A DNA stretch of 64,000 nt, from contig DATLFG010000006.1 of NCBI GenBank assembly GCA_035524955.1, positions 62,001 to 126,000 of the forward strand, given 5' to 3'. The notes under the pieces were generated by a model. The model had not been told where the DNA came from. It searched no databases and saw only the letters and a list, made by a program, of their open reading frames with translations. Below, one piece after another: positions 7,859 through 15,967 of this stretch. The DNA is from CAMLFJ01 sp035524955. GTDB lineage: Bacteria; Methylomirabilota; Methylomirabilia; Rokubacteriales; CSP1-6. Made by a program: the position numbers and the translations under genes. How positions within the stretch are numbered: position 1 is the stretch's first letter; each line of letters starts with the position of its first letter.

Positions 7859-8462
7859 GAAGACGGATCTTGTTCATCTGTGGCTCGATGAATCAGGCCA
7901 CCCAGATGCACCAGATCTCCGAGCACCTCCCCGAGTACGAGCATTCCTTCTCGCCCTACTACTGCGACCACTCGACCGAGATTCTTCGAAGGCTCGGGTT
8001 GATCGAATTCACGATCGCAGGGAACAAGCTGGCGGGACGCTGCCGGGGCTATCTGCGGGATCATGGACTCCCCATCGACTGCCAGGGGAAGAGCAGGCCG
8101 TACGACCCGGTGGTGACCACCCGAACGAGAATATCGAGCGCGCCACCCGAGAGATCCACCGGCACGCGCCGGATGCCATGGTGTTCACGCCTGGCAGCGC
8201 GGAAGAGATGATCGCGAACTGCGATGTCCTGGTCACTCGATTCTCGTCGACGGCCTTCGTCGGCCTTGCCCTGGGCACGGAGACCTACTCGGACTTCGAC
8301 GTGGACGAGCTGCGCCGGCTGATGCCAGTGCAGAACGGCTCGGCGGCCTTCCGCATCGGACATGTCCGCCGCCGGCTTCTCGACGCGGGCTGCGCTCTAG
8401 ATTCGGGTGCCGGCGACGTGCGCTCCGGCAGATACAGGTTGCCACCCGATGCGGCGAGGTGA
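7855..8462 (+). pseudogene. Broken GT-B-like gene with an internal deletion
   Basis: The N-terminal part opens at GTG 7855 (RRRILFICGSMNQATQMHQISEHL by translation) and reads about 85 codons to near 8117. The C-terminal part starts at 8118 in another frame with HPNENIERATREIHRH, continues through CDVLVTRFSSTAFVGLALG, and stops at 8462. The two halves look like the ends of one ~320-residue protein, so several hundred bases are missing and the frame is lost. The HPNE and TRFSS parts recall GT-B enzymes (UDP-GlcNAc 2-epimerase, CDP-glycerol glycerophosphotransferase). It probably once added a headgroup or sugar. An assembly error cannot be excluded. Confidence 0.65.
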
Positions 8463-8480
8463 TAGAGACTGAGTTTTGAC

Positions 8481-9779
8481 ATGAGTACCAACGGTCGGGG
8501 CGATGACATGCGGCGCGTGGTCATGACAGGTATGGGTGTCGTGACCCCCATCGGGGAGACGCCTGCCGAGTTCAGCGCCTCGCTTCGGGCGGGGCGTTCC
8601 GGAATCACCCGCTGGAAGCACATGGACGAGCGCACTCTCTCCAAGATCGGCGGCGACATGTGTGAGTTCGACCTGGGCGCGCACTTCGATCGCGTCGGGG
8701 CGGCATATCCCCCTGAGCTGATCAAACGTGCACGGAAGGTCCTGCGCGCTACGCCTCTGACCGGGCGGCTGGCTGGCGCCGCGGCCCTGCAGGCCTATAT
8801 CGACGCCGGTCTGCACGCCACAGGGCTCGACCCCGAGCGGGTCGCGCACGTGGCCGGTGGCAACAATCTCAACAACAACTACTTCGTGCAGAACGTCCGC
8901 GCCTTCGACCAGGACCCCGAATCCATCGATCCCCGCCTGGGGATGGTGTTCTGGGACACCGACGTGCTTGGCAAGCTCGGGGAGATCCTGACCATCAAGG
9001 GCCCCAATTACATGGTGGGCAATGCCTGCGCGAGTGGCAACGCGGCCCTCCTCTGCGCGGTCGACCTCCTGCGCGCGGGCCGCGCGGACGCGGTGGTGGT
9101 CTCGGCCGCCACCCAGGAGCTGGACCCGGTTGCGCTGCAGGGTTGGGCGCTGATGAATGCCCTCGTGTGGCAGTCTTTCCTCGACGCTCCCACGCAGGCC
9201 AGCCGGCCCTTCGACGCCCGGCGCCAGGGATTCGTGCCCGGCGAGGCCGCCGGGGCGGTCATCCTCGAGACCCTCGCGGGCGCGCGGGCGCGCGACGCGC
9301 GGATCCACGCCGAGCTGCTGGGCGGCGTGTCGACCTGTGACGCGACGCGGCTGCCCAAGCCGGCTGTCGAAGGCCAGGTACGGGTCATGCGCGGCGCTCT
9401 GCGCGATGCGGGTGTCATCCCCGAGCAGGTCAACTACATCAATGCCCACGGCACCTCGACGGTCCTCGCGGATGCCGCCGAGGTCGAGGCGATCAAGCAG
9501 GTCTTCGGCGATCATGCCTACCGCATCCCGATCAACGCGACCAAGTCTATGCTCGGGCATTGTCTGACCGCGGCGGGCCTGGTCGAGCTGGTGGCCCTCC
9601 TCGTGCAGATGGAAAACGGCTACCTGCACCCGACCATCAACCTCGACGACCCGGAGCCAGGATTTGGCCTGGACTTCGTGCCCCACCAGGCGCGCCCGTA
9701 CGACATCGAGGTCGCGATGTCAAATTCGTTCGGCTTCGGCGGGCTCAACGCATGCGTGGTCGTGGGCCGAGCCCCATAG
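8481..9779 (+). CDS. Beta-ketoacyl-ACP synthase (FabF-like)
   Basis: 432 residues, normal length for KAS I/II. Catalytic Cys183 lies in NACASGNAAL, with the two His in NAHGTST and KSMLGHCL and the C-terminal SFGFGGLNACV loop, so it should be active in decarboxylative Claisen condensation on ACP-bound chains. It is the first gene of a ten-gene same-strand operon. An in-frame ATG at 8508 directly before the conserved RRVVMTGMGVV is an alternative start. The stop TAG shares its G with the GTG of the ABC ATPase. Its partner ACP is probably the one at 13405. Confidence 0.9.
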   Translation: MSTNGRGDDMRRVVMTGMGVVTPIGETPAEFSASLRAGRSGITRWKHMDERTLSKIGGDMCEFDLGAHFDRVGAAYPPELIKRARKVLRATPLTGRLAGAAALQAYIDAGLHATGLDPERVAHVAGGNNLNNNYFVQNVRAFDQDPESIDPRLGMVFWDTDVLGKLGEILTIKGPNYMVGNACASGNAALLCAVDLLRAGRADAVVVSAATQELDPVALQGWALMNALVWQSFLDAPTQASRPFDARRQGFVPGEAAGAVILETLAGARARDARIHAELLGGVSTCDATRLPKPAVEGQVRVMRGALRDAGVIPEQVNYINAHGTSTVLADAAEVEAIKQVFGDHAYRIPINATKSMLGHCLTAAGLVELVALLVQMENGYLHPTINLDDPEPGFGLDFVPHQARPYDIEVAMSNSFGFGGLNACVVVGRAP

Positions 9780-10723
9780 TGGCGCTCGCATACGCGATCG
9801 ACGTCGAGAGACTGACGAAACGTTACGGAGATCTGCTGGCGGTCGACGACATATCGTTCCACGTCAAGACCGGCGAAGTGTTCGCGTTCCTCGGCCCGAA
9901 CGGCGCCGGCAAGACGACTACCGTCGAGATCATCGAGACAATCCGCCCGCCGACGTCGGGACACGTGTCCGTCCTCGGGATGGACGTTGCGACGAGGAAG
10001 CGCGACATCGTCCCCCGCATCGGCGTCCTCCCGCAGGGGTTCAGCTCGTTCGACCGCATAACGGTCCGGGAGACCATCCAGTACTACGCACGGCTTTTTG
10101 GCTGCCGCAACACCGATGTCGACAGCTTGATACACCTCGCGAACCTCGAGCACAAGGGCGAGGAACAGTTCAAGAACCTCTCCGGGGGCTTGAAGCAGCG
10201 ACTCGGAATCGCCATCGCGCTCGTCAACGATCCCGAGGTCGTGTTCCTCGACGAGCCGACAACCGGCCTCGACCCGCGGGCAAGGCGCGAGGTGTGGGAA
10301 GTGCTGCTGAGCCTGAAGAGGCACGGCAAGACGGTCTTTCTCACCACGCACTACATGGAGGAAGCGGAGCTTCTTGCCGACACCGTCGCTATCATCTCGA
10401 ATGGGAAGATCGTCGCCATGGGCTCCGCCGACGAGCTCATAGAACGCAACGCGAACTACCTCCTTCTCACCTTGAAGACCACCGATCGGGCACCCGTCGA
10501 GATCATCAAGAGGATGGGCTTCGAGCCGGCCCAGGACAACCACAAGAGCATCAAGGTCAGGGTGGAACAGCCGGACGACATCCAGAGGATATTGAGCGCC
10601 CTGACGGAGGCCGGGGCCTCATCCCTCAGCGTGGACGTTCGCAAGCCCAACCTCGAAGCGGTCTTCCTGAAGCTCACCGGCGAGGCGCTCCGGGAAGGCC
10701 CGGTCGAGGAGGTGCCGGGGTGA
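9779..10723 (+). CDS. ABC transporter ATP-binding protein (ABC-2 exporter)
   Basis: 314 residues. Walker A GPNGAGKTTT, signature LSGGLKQRL and Walker B VVFLDEPTTGLD are intact, followed by TTHYMEEAE (H-loop), as in drug, lipid or polysaccharide ABC-2 exporters. The start GTG 9779 overlaps the KAS stop by one base; the reading frame is open further upstream but the family begins at ALAYAIDVERLTKRYG. A C-terminal regulatory extension of ~70 residues follows. It overlaps the permease gene by 4 nt, and together they should form a 2+2 half-transporter. Lying inside a fatty-acid-type operon, it probably exports the product or a lipid built from it. Confidence 0.9.
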   Translation: MALAYAIDVERLTKRYGDLLAVDDISFHVKTGEVFAFLGPNGAGKTTTVEIIETIRPPTSGHVSVLGMDVATRKRDIVPRIGVLPQGFSSFDRITVRETIQYYARLFGCRNTDVDSLIHLANLEHKGEEQFKNLSGGLKQRLGIAIALVNDPEVVFLDEPTTGLDPRARREVWEVLLSLKRHGKTVFLTTHYMEEAELLADTVAIISNGKIVAMGSADELIERNANYLLLTLKTTDRAPVEIIKRMGFEPAQDNHKSIKVRVEQPDDIQRILSALTEAGASSLSVDVRKPNLEAVFLKLTGEALREGPVEEVPG

Positions 10724-11865
10724 GTCTGCGCATCATCGCGGCTAATCTCGTCGTGAGCATCAAGACGTTCTCCCGCGAGAAGTCCACGATGTTCTTCACG
10801 ATCGCCTTCCCGATCATCCTGATCCTCGTCTTCGGTACGATCTTCCTGAATCAGGACAATGTGAGCTTCGGCCTCCACGTGCAGGACCTCGACCAGACGC
10901 ATTCATCCGCACAGCTCGTCAAGGGCCTCGAATTCGACGGGAAGATCAGAATCACCGCCGTCGACCCGGCCATCGACGCCATGCAGTACGCCAAGGGCAA
11001 GAAGGTGGACCTCGTCCTCGTGATTCCCAGCGGCTACGAGAGGGCGCTCGCGCGAAGGCTCGGGTTGGTCGGCGGGATACCGAATGCGGCGTTCCGCGAC
11101 CCGAACGCGTCGGTGACGGTCACGTACATCTCCGACCCAAGCGCAAGCTCGACTTCCACCAAGATCCAGATCCTCAAGGCCGGGTTCGCGCTGGTGAACC
11201 AGGGGATGTCCGGGCAGCCGCCGTTCATCAAAGCGGCCGAGACATCGACGCTCACGAAGGCCTATCGGTTCATCGAGTTCTTCGTCCCGGGCATCATCGC
11301 GATGTCGGTGATGACGTCGAGCCTGTCCGGCGCGGTGACCATGAACGCGGAGCTCCGGCAGACGGGCGTCATCCGGAAGCTATCCACCACGCCCATCACC
11401 CGTACCGACTGGATCCTGTCGAACATCCTGTACCAGTTCATTCTCGCGGTCATATCCACGATGGCAATACTAGCGGTGAGCTATGCCGTGTTCAGCGTTC
11501 GACTGAGGATAGATGGTTGGCTGTTCGTGTTCATCGTGCTCGAGGTCTTCGCGTTCGGCGGAATCGGGATGATCCTCACCCGCGTCGCGAACGAGGCGGA
11601 GAGCGCGGCGGCGGCGGCCAACTTCATCATGTTCCCGATGATGTTCCTCTCGGGGAGCTTTTTCCCCCTCGAGCTGATGCCGGGCTTCCTGCAGACGATC
11701 GCGCGGATCCTGCCGCTCTACTACGTCAACGAGGGTCTCCGGGCCGCCATGGTCCTGGCCGACAGCCACGCGGCGTTGCGGGACGCCGCGATGATCGGAG
11801 CGTTCGCGGCCGTGGTCTTCGTCGTCGGCATCAAGACCACCAGATGGGAGGAAGCCGCCGCGTGA
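10720..11865 (+). CDS. ABC-2 type transporter permease
   Basis: About 381 residues. One N-terminal membrane helix (MFFTIAFPIILILVFGTIF) is followed by a ~150-residue extracytoplasmic part and then five helices from ~185 on. The ABC-2 hallmark LSGSFFPLELMPGFLQTIARILPLYYVNEGLR is split across ~315-345. GTG 10720 overlaps the ATPase stop (GTGA). It is the membrane partner of the preceding ATPase. The large external domain is like that of YhgE/ABC-2_3 exporters. Substrate unknown; lipid is inferred from the operon. Confidence 0.85.
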   Translation: MSLRIIAANLVVSIKTFSREKSTMFFTIAFPIILILVFGTIFLNQDNVSFGLHVQDLDQTHSSAQLVKGLEFDGKIRITAVDPAIDAMQYAKGKKVDLVLVIPSGYERALARRLGLVGGIPNAAFRDPNASVTVTYISDPSASSTSTKIQILKAGFALVNQGMSGQPPFIKAAETSTLTKAYRFIEFFVPGIIAMSVMTSSLSGAVTMNAELRQTGVIRKLSTTPITRTDWILSNILYQFILAVISTMAILAVSYAVFSVRLRIDGWLFVFIVLEVFAFGGIGMILTRVANEAESAAAAANFIMFPMMFLSGSFFPLELMPGFLQTIARILPLYYVNEGLRAAMVLADSHAALRDAAMIGAFAAVVFVVGIKTTRWEEAAA

Positions 11866-12629
11866 GCGCCCAGGGACCTGCCCCCCTCGGCGGAAAGATC
11901 GCGCTGGTCACCGGGGCAGCCCGGGGCATCGGTCGCGCCATCGCGCTAAAGCTGGCCGCGGAGGGCTGCGACGTGGCCGTCAACTACTACAACAGCCACG
12001 ACGAGGCGGCGGCCGTCTGCGCGGCGGTCCGGGCCGCGGGCCGCCGGGCCTGCGCCATCCAGGCCAACGTCGGAAATCCGGAGAGCGTGGCGGATCTCTT
12101 CGGCGAGCTTCGCAAGCACTTCGACCACCTCGACATCCTCGTGAGCAACGCGGCCTCCGGCGTGCTCAAGCCCGCGCTCGAGATGTCGCTCAAGCACTGG
12201 CGGTGGTGCCTCGAGACCAATGCCCTCGCGCTGGCCCTGCTGGTCCAGCGGGCCGTCCCGCTCATGCCCGCGGGCGGCCGCATCGTCGCCCTTTCGAGCC
12301 TGGGCGCCGACCGCGCCATGCCCGGCTACGGTTTCGTCGGGGCGTCCAAGGCCGCGCTCGAGTCCCTGGTGCGCACCCTGGCGCAGGAGCTCGGACCGCG
12401 AGGGATCCGGGTGAACGCGGTGAGCGCGGGGGTCGTGGACACCGACGCGCTGCGCTCCTTCCCCGACCGGGAAGCCCTGCTGTCCACGTTCACGGAGCGC
12501 GCGCCGGCCGGGAAAGCGCTCACCGTTGAAGACGTCGCGGGGGCGGTCTACCTTCTCTGCCTGCCGGAGGCCGCGATGGTCACCGGCCACACGCTGGTCG
12601 TGGACGGCGGCTTCTCCATCGCGGGCTGA
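11862..12629 (+). CDS. fabL: Enoyl-ACP reductase III, FabL type
   Basis: 255 residues, SDR fold. GXXXGXG-type motif TGAARGIG at 18-25. The catalytic pair is Tyr156-(6)-Lys163 in YGFVGASK; this Y-X6-K spacing marks enoyl reductases (FabI, FabL) rather than ketoreductases (Y-X3-K). NAASGVLKPALEM and AGVVDTDALRSFP match Bacillus FabL closely. It reduces the trans-2-enoyl-ACP double bond, so the product of this operon is at least partly saturated, unlike aryl polyenes. GTG 11862 overlaps the permease stop by 4 nt. Confidence 0.8.
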   Translation: MSAQGPAPLGGKIALVTGAARGIGRAIALKLAAEGCDVAVNYYNSHDEAAAVCAAVRAAGRRACAIQANVGNPESVADLFGELRKHFDHLDILVSNAASGVLKPALEMSLKHWRWCLETNALALALLVQRAVPLMPAGGRIVALSSLGADRAMPGYGFVGASKAALESLVRTLAQELGPRGIRVNAVSAGVVDTDALRSFPDREALLSTFTERAPAGKALTVEDVAGAVYLLCLPEAAMVTGHTLVVDGGFSIAG

Positions 12630-12636
12630 GTCGGGC

Positions 12637-13395
12637 ATGCTCACGGACTCCGGGCTGGCCGGCAAGGCGGTGATCGTGACGGGCGGCAGCCGTGGCATCG
12701 GGCGGGCCATCGTCGAGATGCTCTCCTCCGAGGGAGCGGACGTGTCGTTTCTCTTCCGCGAAGACACCGCGGCCGCCGCCGAGGTGGTCGCGACCGGCCA
12801 GACCACCGGGCGGCCGATCACGGCCGAGCAGGTGGACGTCCGCGACGCCCAGGCCTGCGCCCTGGCGGTGGAGCGGATCGCGGAGCGGTACGGGCGCATC
12901 GACGTGCTGATCAACGGCGCGGGGGTGGTCCGCGACGGCCTGCTGGGGTTCCTCGGCGAGGACGACGTGCGGACGGTGCTCGAGACCAATGTGGGCGGTG
13001 TCTTCAACGTGACGCGCGCGGTGGTCCCGCACATGATCGCCCGCCGCGCGGGCAGGATCATCAACATCAGCTCGGTGGCCGGAGAGAAGGGCGGGCGCGG
13101 ACAGGCGAACTATGCGGCCAGCAAAGGGGCGATCAACGCCTTCACCCGCGCCCTCGCCGTCGAGCTGGCCCCGCGCCGGATCACGGTGAACGCGGTGGCT
13201 CCGGGGGTCATCGAAACCGACATGTCGCGGGCCATCCGCGACGGCGCCGGTGAGGAGGTCGCGTCGCGCATCCTGCTCCGGCGGTTCGGCACGGCGGTGG
13301 AGGTCGCGTATGCCGTCTGGTTTCTCGCCTCCCGGTTTGCCGAGTACATCACCGGCGAGGTCATCCACGTCGATGGCGGCTTCAAGATGGAATGA
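12637..13395 (+). CDS. fabG: 3-oxoacyl-ACP reductase (FabG family)
   Basis: 252 residues. TGGSRGIG cofactor motif at ~14-21, NAGVV-type NGAGVV, Ser in ISSVAG and YAASK (Y-X3-K) give the complete ketoreductase triad, and it ends in GGF as NADPH-dependent FabG proteins do. It reduces the 3-keto group made by the operon's KAS enzymes. ATG 12637 lies 7 nt after the fabL stop. FabL and FabG side by side with a dehydratase complete an elongation cycle. Confidence 0.88.
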   Translation: MLTDSGLAGKAVIVTGGSRGIGRAIVEMLSSEGADVSFLFREDTAAAAEVVATGQTTGRPITAEQVDVRDAQACALAVERIAERYGRIDVLINGAGVVRDGLLGFLGEDDVRTVLETNVGGVFNVTRAVVPHMIARRAGRIINISSVAGEKGGRGQANYAASKGAINAFTRALAVELAPRRITVNAVAPGVIETDMSRAIRDGAGEEVASRILLRRFGTAVEVAYAVWFLASRFAEYITGEVIHVDGGFKME

Positions 13396-13404
13396 AAGGA
13401 CAAC

Positions 13405-13836
13405 ATGACGACAGCGGAGATCACGCGGGAAGAGATCCTGGCGGTGTACCCGAAGGTGGCCCAGATCATGGCGGAGGCGCTCGGCTGTGACGCGGAGAAG
13501 GTCGGGCTCAGCGTGTCTCTGATCGAAGACCTGAACGCGGAATCGATCGATTTCCTGGACATCATCTTCGGCCTCGAGCGGACCTTCAAGGTGAAGATCC
13601 CCCGCGGCAAGATCGTGGAGGACGCGCGCGGAGACCTCCCGGAGGCGGTGTTCGAGGAGAAGGGCTACCTGACCGAGCTCGGCCTGAAGCGTCTGCGGGA
13701 GTATCTCAGCGAGGTTCCCGCCGACCGCTTCCACTCGCCGATGCGGGCGGCGGACATCCCGCGGCTCTTCACCCCGGAGACGTTCTGCAAGCTCGTCGCG
13801 CGCGGGCTGCGGGCCCGGCCGGGCGACGCGGCCTGA
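13405..13836 (+). CDS. Acyl carrier protein with a C-terminal extension
   Basis: 143 residues, about twice the usual ACP length. Residues ~8-80 are ACP-like, but the DSL motif is replaced by NAESIDFLDIIF; Ser47 is the likely phosphopantetheine site. Residues ~85-143 are an extra arginine-containing tail (LPEAVFEEKGYLTELGLKRL and on) that I do not recognise. AAAGGA lies 6 nt before the ATG. A divergent ACP with its own synthases and own AcpS points to a specialised pathway kept apart from housekeeping fatty acid synthesis, as AcpXL is for very long chains in rhizobia (comparison is inference). Confidence 0.8.
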   Translation: MTTAEITREEILAVYPKVAQIMAEALGCDAEKVGLSVSLIEDLNAESIDFLDIIFGLERTFKVKIPRGKIVEDARGDLPEAVFEEKGYLTELGLKRLREYLSEVPADRFHSPMRAADIPRLFTPETFCKLVARGLRARPGDAA

Positions 13837-14672
13837 TGCCTGATCGCTTCAGCGCCTTCTCGTTCGTGGACCGGATCACGTCGCTCGAGGCGGGCATCCG
13901 GGCCCGGGCCCGCTTCGCGATCCCCGCGACCCTCCCCGCGTTCCCGCCCTGTCTGGTAGTCGAGGCCGTCGGACAGCTCGCCTGCTGGGTGGCCGTGGCC
14001 CAGGCCGGTTTCCAGCGGCGGCCGGTGGCGGCGCTGTCCCGGGAGACGCGAATCCTCGCGGAGGTGGCGCCGGGCGCGGTGCTCGAGCTCGGCGTGGAGA
14101 TCGAGCGCTGCGAACCGGACGCCGTCGCCTACAGCGGCTGGGCGCGCGTCGCGGACACGCACATCCTCGAGCTGGGCGGGTGCGTGGGGCCGATGCTGCC
14201 GCTCGAGGACTTCGATGCTCCGGAGGCGGTGCGGGGAGATTTCGAGACGCTCTGCGGACCGGGCGCGCGGCCGGGTCGCTTCCCGGGGATCACGCCGCCG
14301 GATCTCTCGCTGATCGACCACATCCGCGGCCGGCGGCTGCGCGCCACCCTCCACGTCCCGGCGTCCGCGCCCTTCTTCGGCGATCATTTCCCGCGCCGCC
14401 CCGTCTTTCCAGCGTCACTCCTGCTCGACGCCCAGATCCGCCTGGCCCTGCGGCTCGCCGCGGAGGCGCTGCCGCCGGGCCGGCGGCTGCGACCTGCCCA
14501 CGTGGCCGACGTGAAGATGCGCTCGTTCATCCTCCCCGGCCACGCGGTGGAGATCGAAGCGGGGATGCGGTCGGCGACGGACGCGGCGGCCGAGCTGACT
14601 CTCGCCGCGATCGTGGAGGGGCAGCGGGTCGCCACCGCGCGGATCGGGATCGCCTCGCAGGAGCCGGCATGA
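13836..14672 (+). CDS. Double-hotdog 3-hydroxyacyl-ACP dehydratase (FabA/FabZ-like)
   Basis: 278 residues made of two hotdog repeats. The N-terminal repeat opens with FSFVDRI, a FabZ-type strand, but I see no catalytic His in its central helix region. The C-terminal repeat has FFGDHFPRRPVFPASL with His184, the FabZ dehydratase signature. One active and one degenerate half is common in fused hotdog dehydratases. It removes water from 3-hydroxyacyl-ACP. Start and upstream stop overlap by one base (TGATG); its stop overlaps the next ATG (ATGA), so coupling is tight. Confidence 0.8.
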   Translation: MPDRFSAFSFVDRITSLEAGIRARARFAIPATLPAFPPCLVVEAVGQLACWVAVAQAGFQRRPVAALSRETRILAEVAPGAVLELGVEIERCEPDAVAYSGWARVADTHILELGGCVGPMLPLEDFDAPEAVRGDFETLCGPGARPGRFPGITPPDLSLIDHIRGRRLRATLHVPASAPFFGDHFPRRPVFPASLLLDAQIRLALRLAAEALPPGRRLRPAHVADVKMRSFILPGHAVEIEAGMRSATDAAAELTLAAIVEGQRVATARIGIASQEPA

Positions 14673-15967
14673 CGAAGACACCCCGCCGCGTGGCCATCAC
14701 CGGGCTGGGTCTCGTGACCCCGCTCGGGAACGACGTCCCCGCCACCTGGAAGGCGCTCCTCGCCGGCCGCAGCGGAGTGGCACCGATCACGCACTTCGAA
14801 GCCGGCGGCTTCCCGGTGCACATCGCCGCCGAGGCGAAAGGGTTCGACCCTCGCCACGTCATCGAAGACCGCAAGCTCCTGCGGCTCGCCGACCGCTCGC
14901 AGGCGATGGGCCTCGTCGCGGCCGAAGAGGCGCTGCGCGATGCCGGGATCCGGCCGAAGGCCGGTGACGGGACGCGCTGGGCCTGCGTGGTGGGAAGCGG
15001 CAAGGCGGGCCTCGGATTCGACGAGCTCGTCGAGGTGCACCGCCACTGCGCCCCCGACGGCACCTTCCACCCGGAGCGGCTGCTGACCGACGGCTTCGCG
15101 ATGGATCCCCGGGCCTTCCAGCGCAGCCAGACCTGCGCCGGGCTGGCCATCCTCCTCCACCGCTTCGGGATCCGCGGCTACGCCACCTCGGTCCACACCG
15201 CCTGTGCCTCCGGCAGTCAAGCCGTCGGGACGGCCATGAAGCTGATCCGGCGCGGTGCCGCCGACCACGTCCTGGCCGGCGGCTTCGACTCCATGATCCA
15301 CCCGATCGGCCTGGCGAGCTTCTGCCTGCTGGGCGCCCTCTCGCCGGACAACGAGGCGCCGGAGCGCGCCAGCCGCCCCTTCGACGCCACCCGCAACGGC
15401 TTCGTCCTCGGGGAGGGCGCCGGCCTGCTCGTCCTCGAAGAATGGAGCGCGGCCCGCCGCCGGGGGGCGCGCATCTACGCCGAGCTGGCCGGAGATGGTA
15501 ACTCGCTCAGCAGCTATCGCATCACCGATCCCAATCCCTCCGGCGACGGCCCGATCCAGGCGATGCGCCAGGCCCTCACGACGGCCGGCGCCCGGCCGGA
15601 GGATGTCGACTACCTGAACGCTCACGGCACGTCCACCCTCATGAACGATCGGAGCGAATGCGCGGCGGTCCGGGCGGTCTTCGGTGCCCACGCCGGACAG
15701 ATCGGCGTGAGCTCCACCAAGAGCCTCATGGGCCACCTGATCGCGGGCGCCGGCGCGGTCGAGGCGGTCGTCTGTGCCCTGGCGATCCATCACGAGGTCC
15801 TGCCGGTGAATGCGAACCTGACGACGCCGGACCCGGAATGCGATCTCGACTTCGTGCGCAGCAAGCCCCGGGCACGGCGAATCCGGGTCGCCCTGTCCAA
15901 CTCCTTCGGCTTCGGCGGCTCCAACAGCTGCCTCGCCCTCCGGAATCCGGAAGAGGTCGACGGGTGA
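14669..15967 (+). CDS. Beta-ketoacyl-ACP synthase (second, catalytic)
   Basis: 432 residues. Active Cys179 in HTACASGSQAV, His in NAHGTST and KSLMGHL, and the SFGFGGSNSCL loop are all present, so it should be catalytically competent. It sits directly upstream of a KAS-like protein lacking the Cys, with a 4-nt overlap. That KS/CLF order is typical for heterodimeric ketosynthases of type II polyketide and aryl polyene systems and of the rhizobial very-long-chain FabF1/FabF2 pair. I infer a heterodimer with the next gene product. Confidence 0.9.
   Translation: MTKTPRRVAITGLGLVTPLGNDVPATWKALLAGRSGVAPITHFEAGGFPVHIAAEAKGFDPRHVIEDRKLLRLADRSQAMGLVAAEEALRDAGIRPKAGDGTRWACVVGSGKAGLGFDELVEVHRHCAPDGTFHPERLLTDGFAMDPRAFQRSQTCAGLAILLHRFGIRGYATSVHTACASGSQAVGTAMKLIRRGAADHVLAGGFDSMIHPIGLASFCLLGALSPDNEAPERASRPFDATRNGFVLGEGAGLLVLEEWSAARRRGARIYAELAGDGNSLSSYRITDPNPSGDGPIQAMRQALTTAGARPEDVDYLNAHGTSTLMNDRSECAAVRAVFGAHAGQIGVSSTKSLMGHLIAGAGAVEAVVCALAIHHEVLPVNANLTTPDPECDLDFVRSKPRARRIRVALSNSFGFGGSNSCLALRNPEEVDG

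Noticed and set aside
15700..15720. Copy of the tRNA-Ala 3' end (AGCTCCACCA) as an att site
   Set aside because: Only ten bases match, and they lie inside a conserved KAS coding region.
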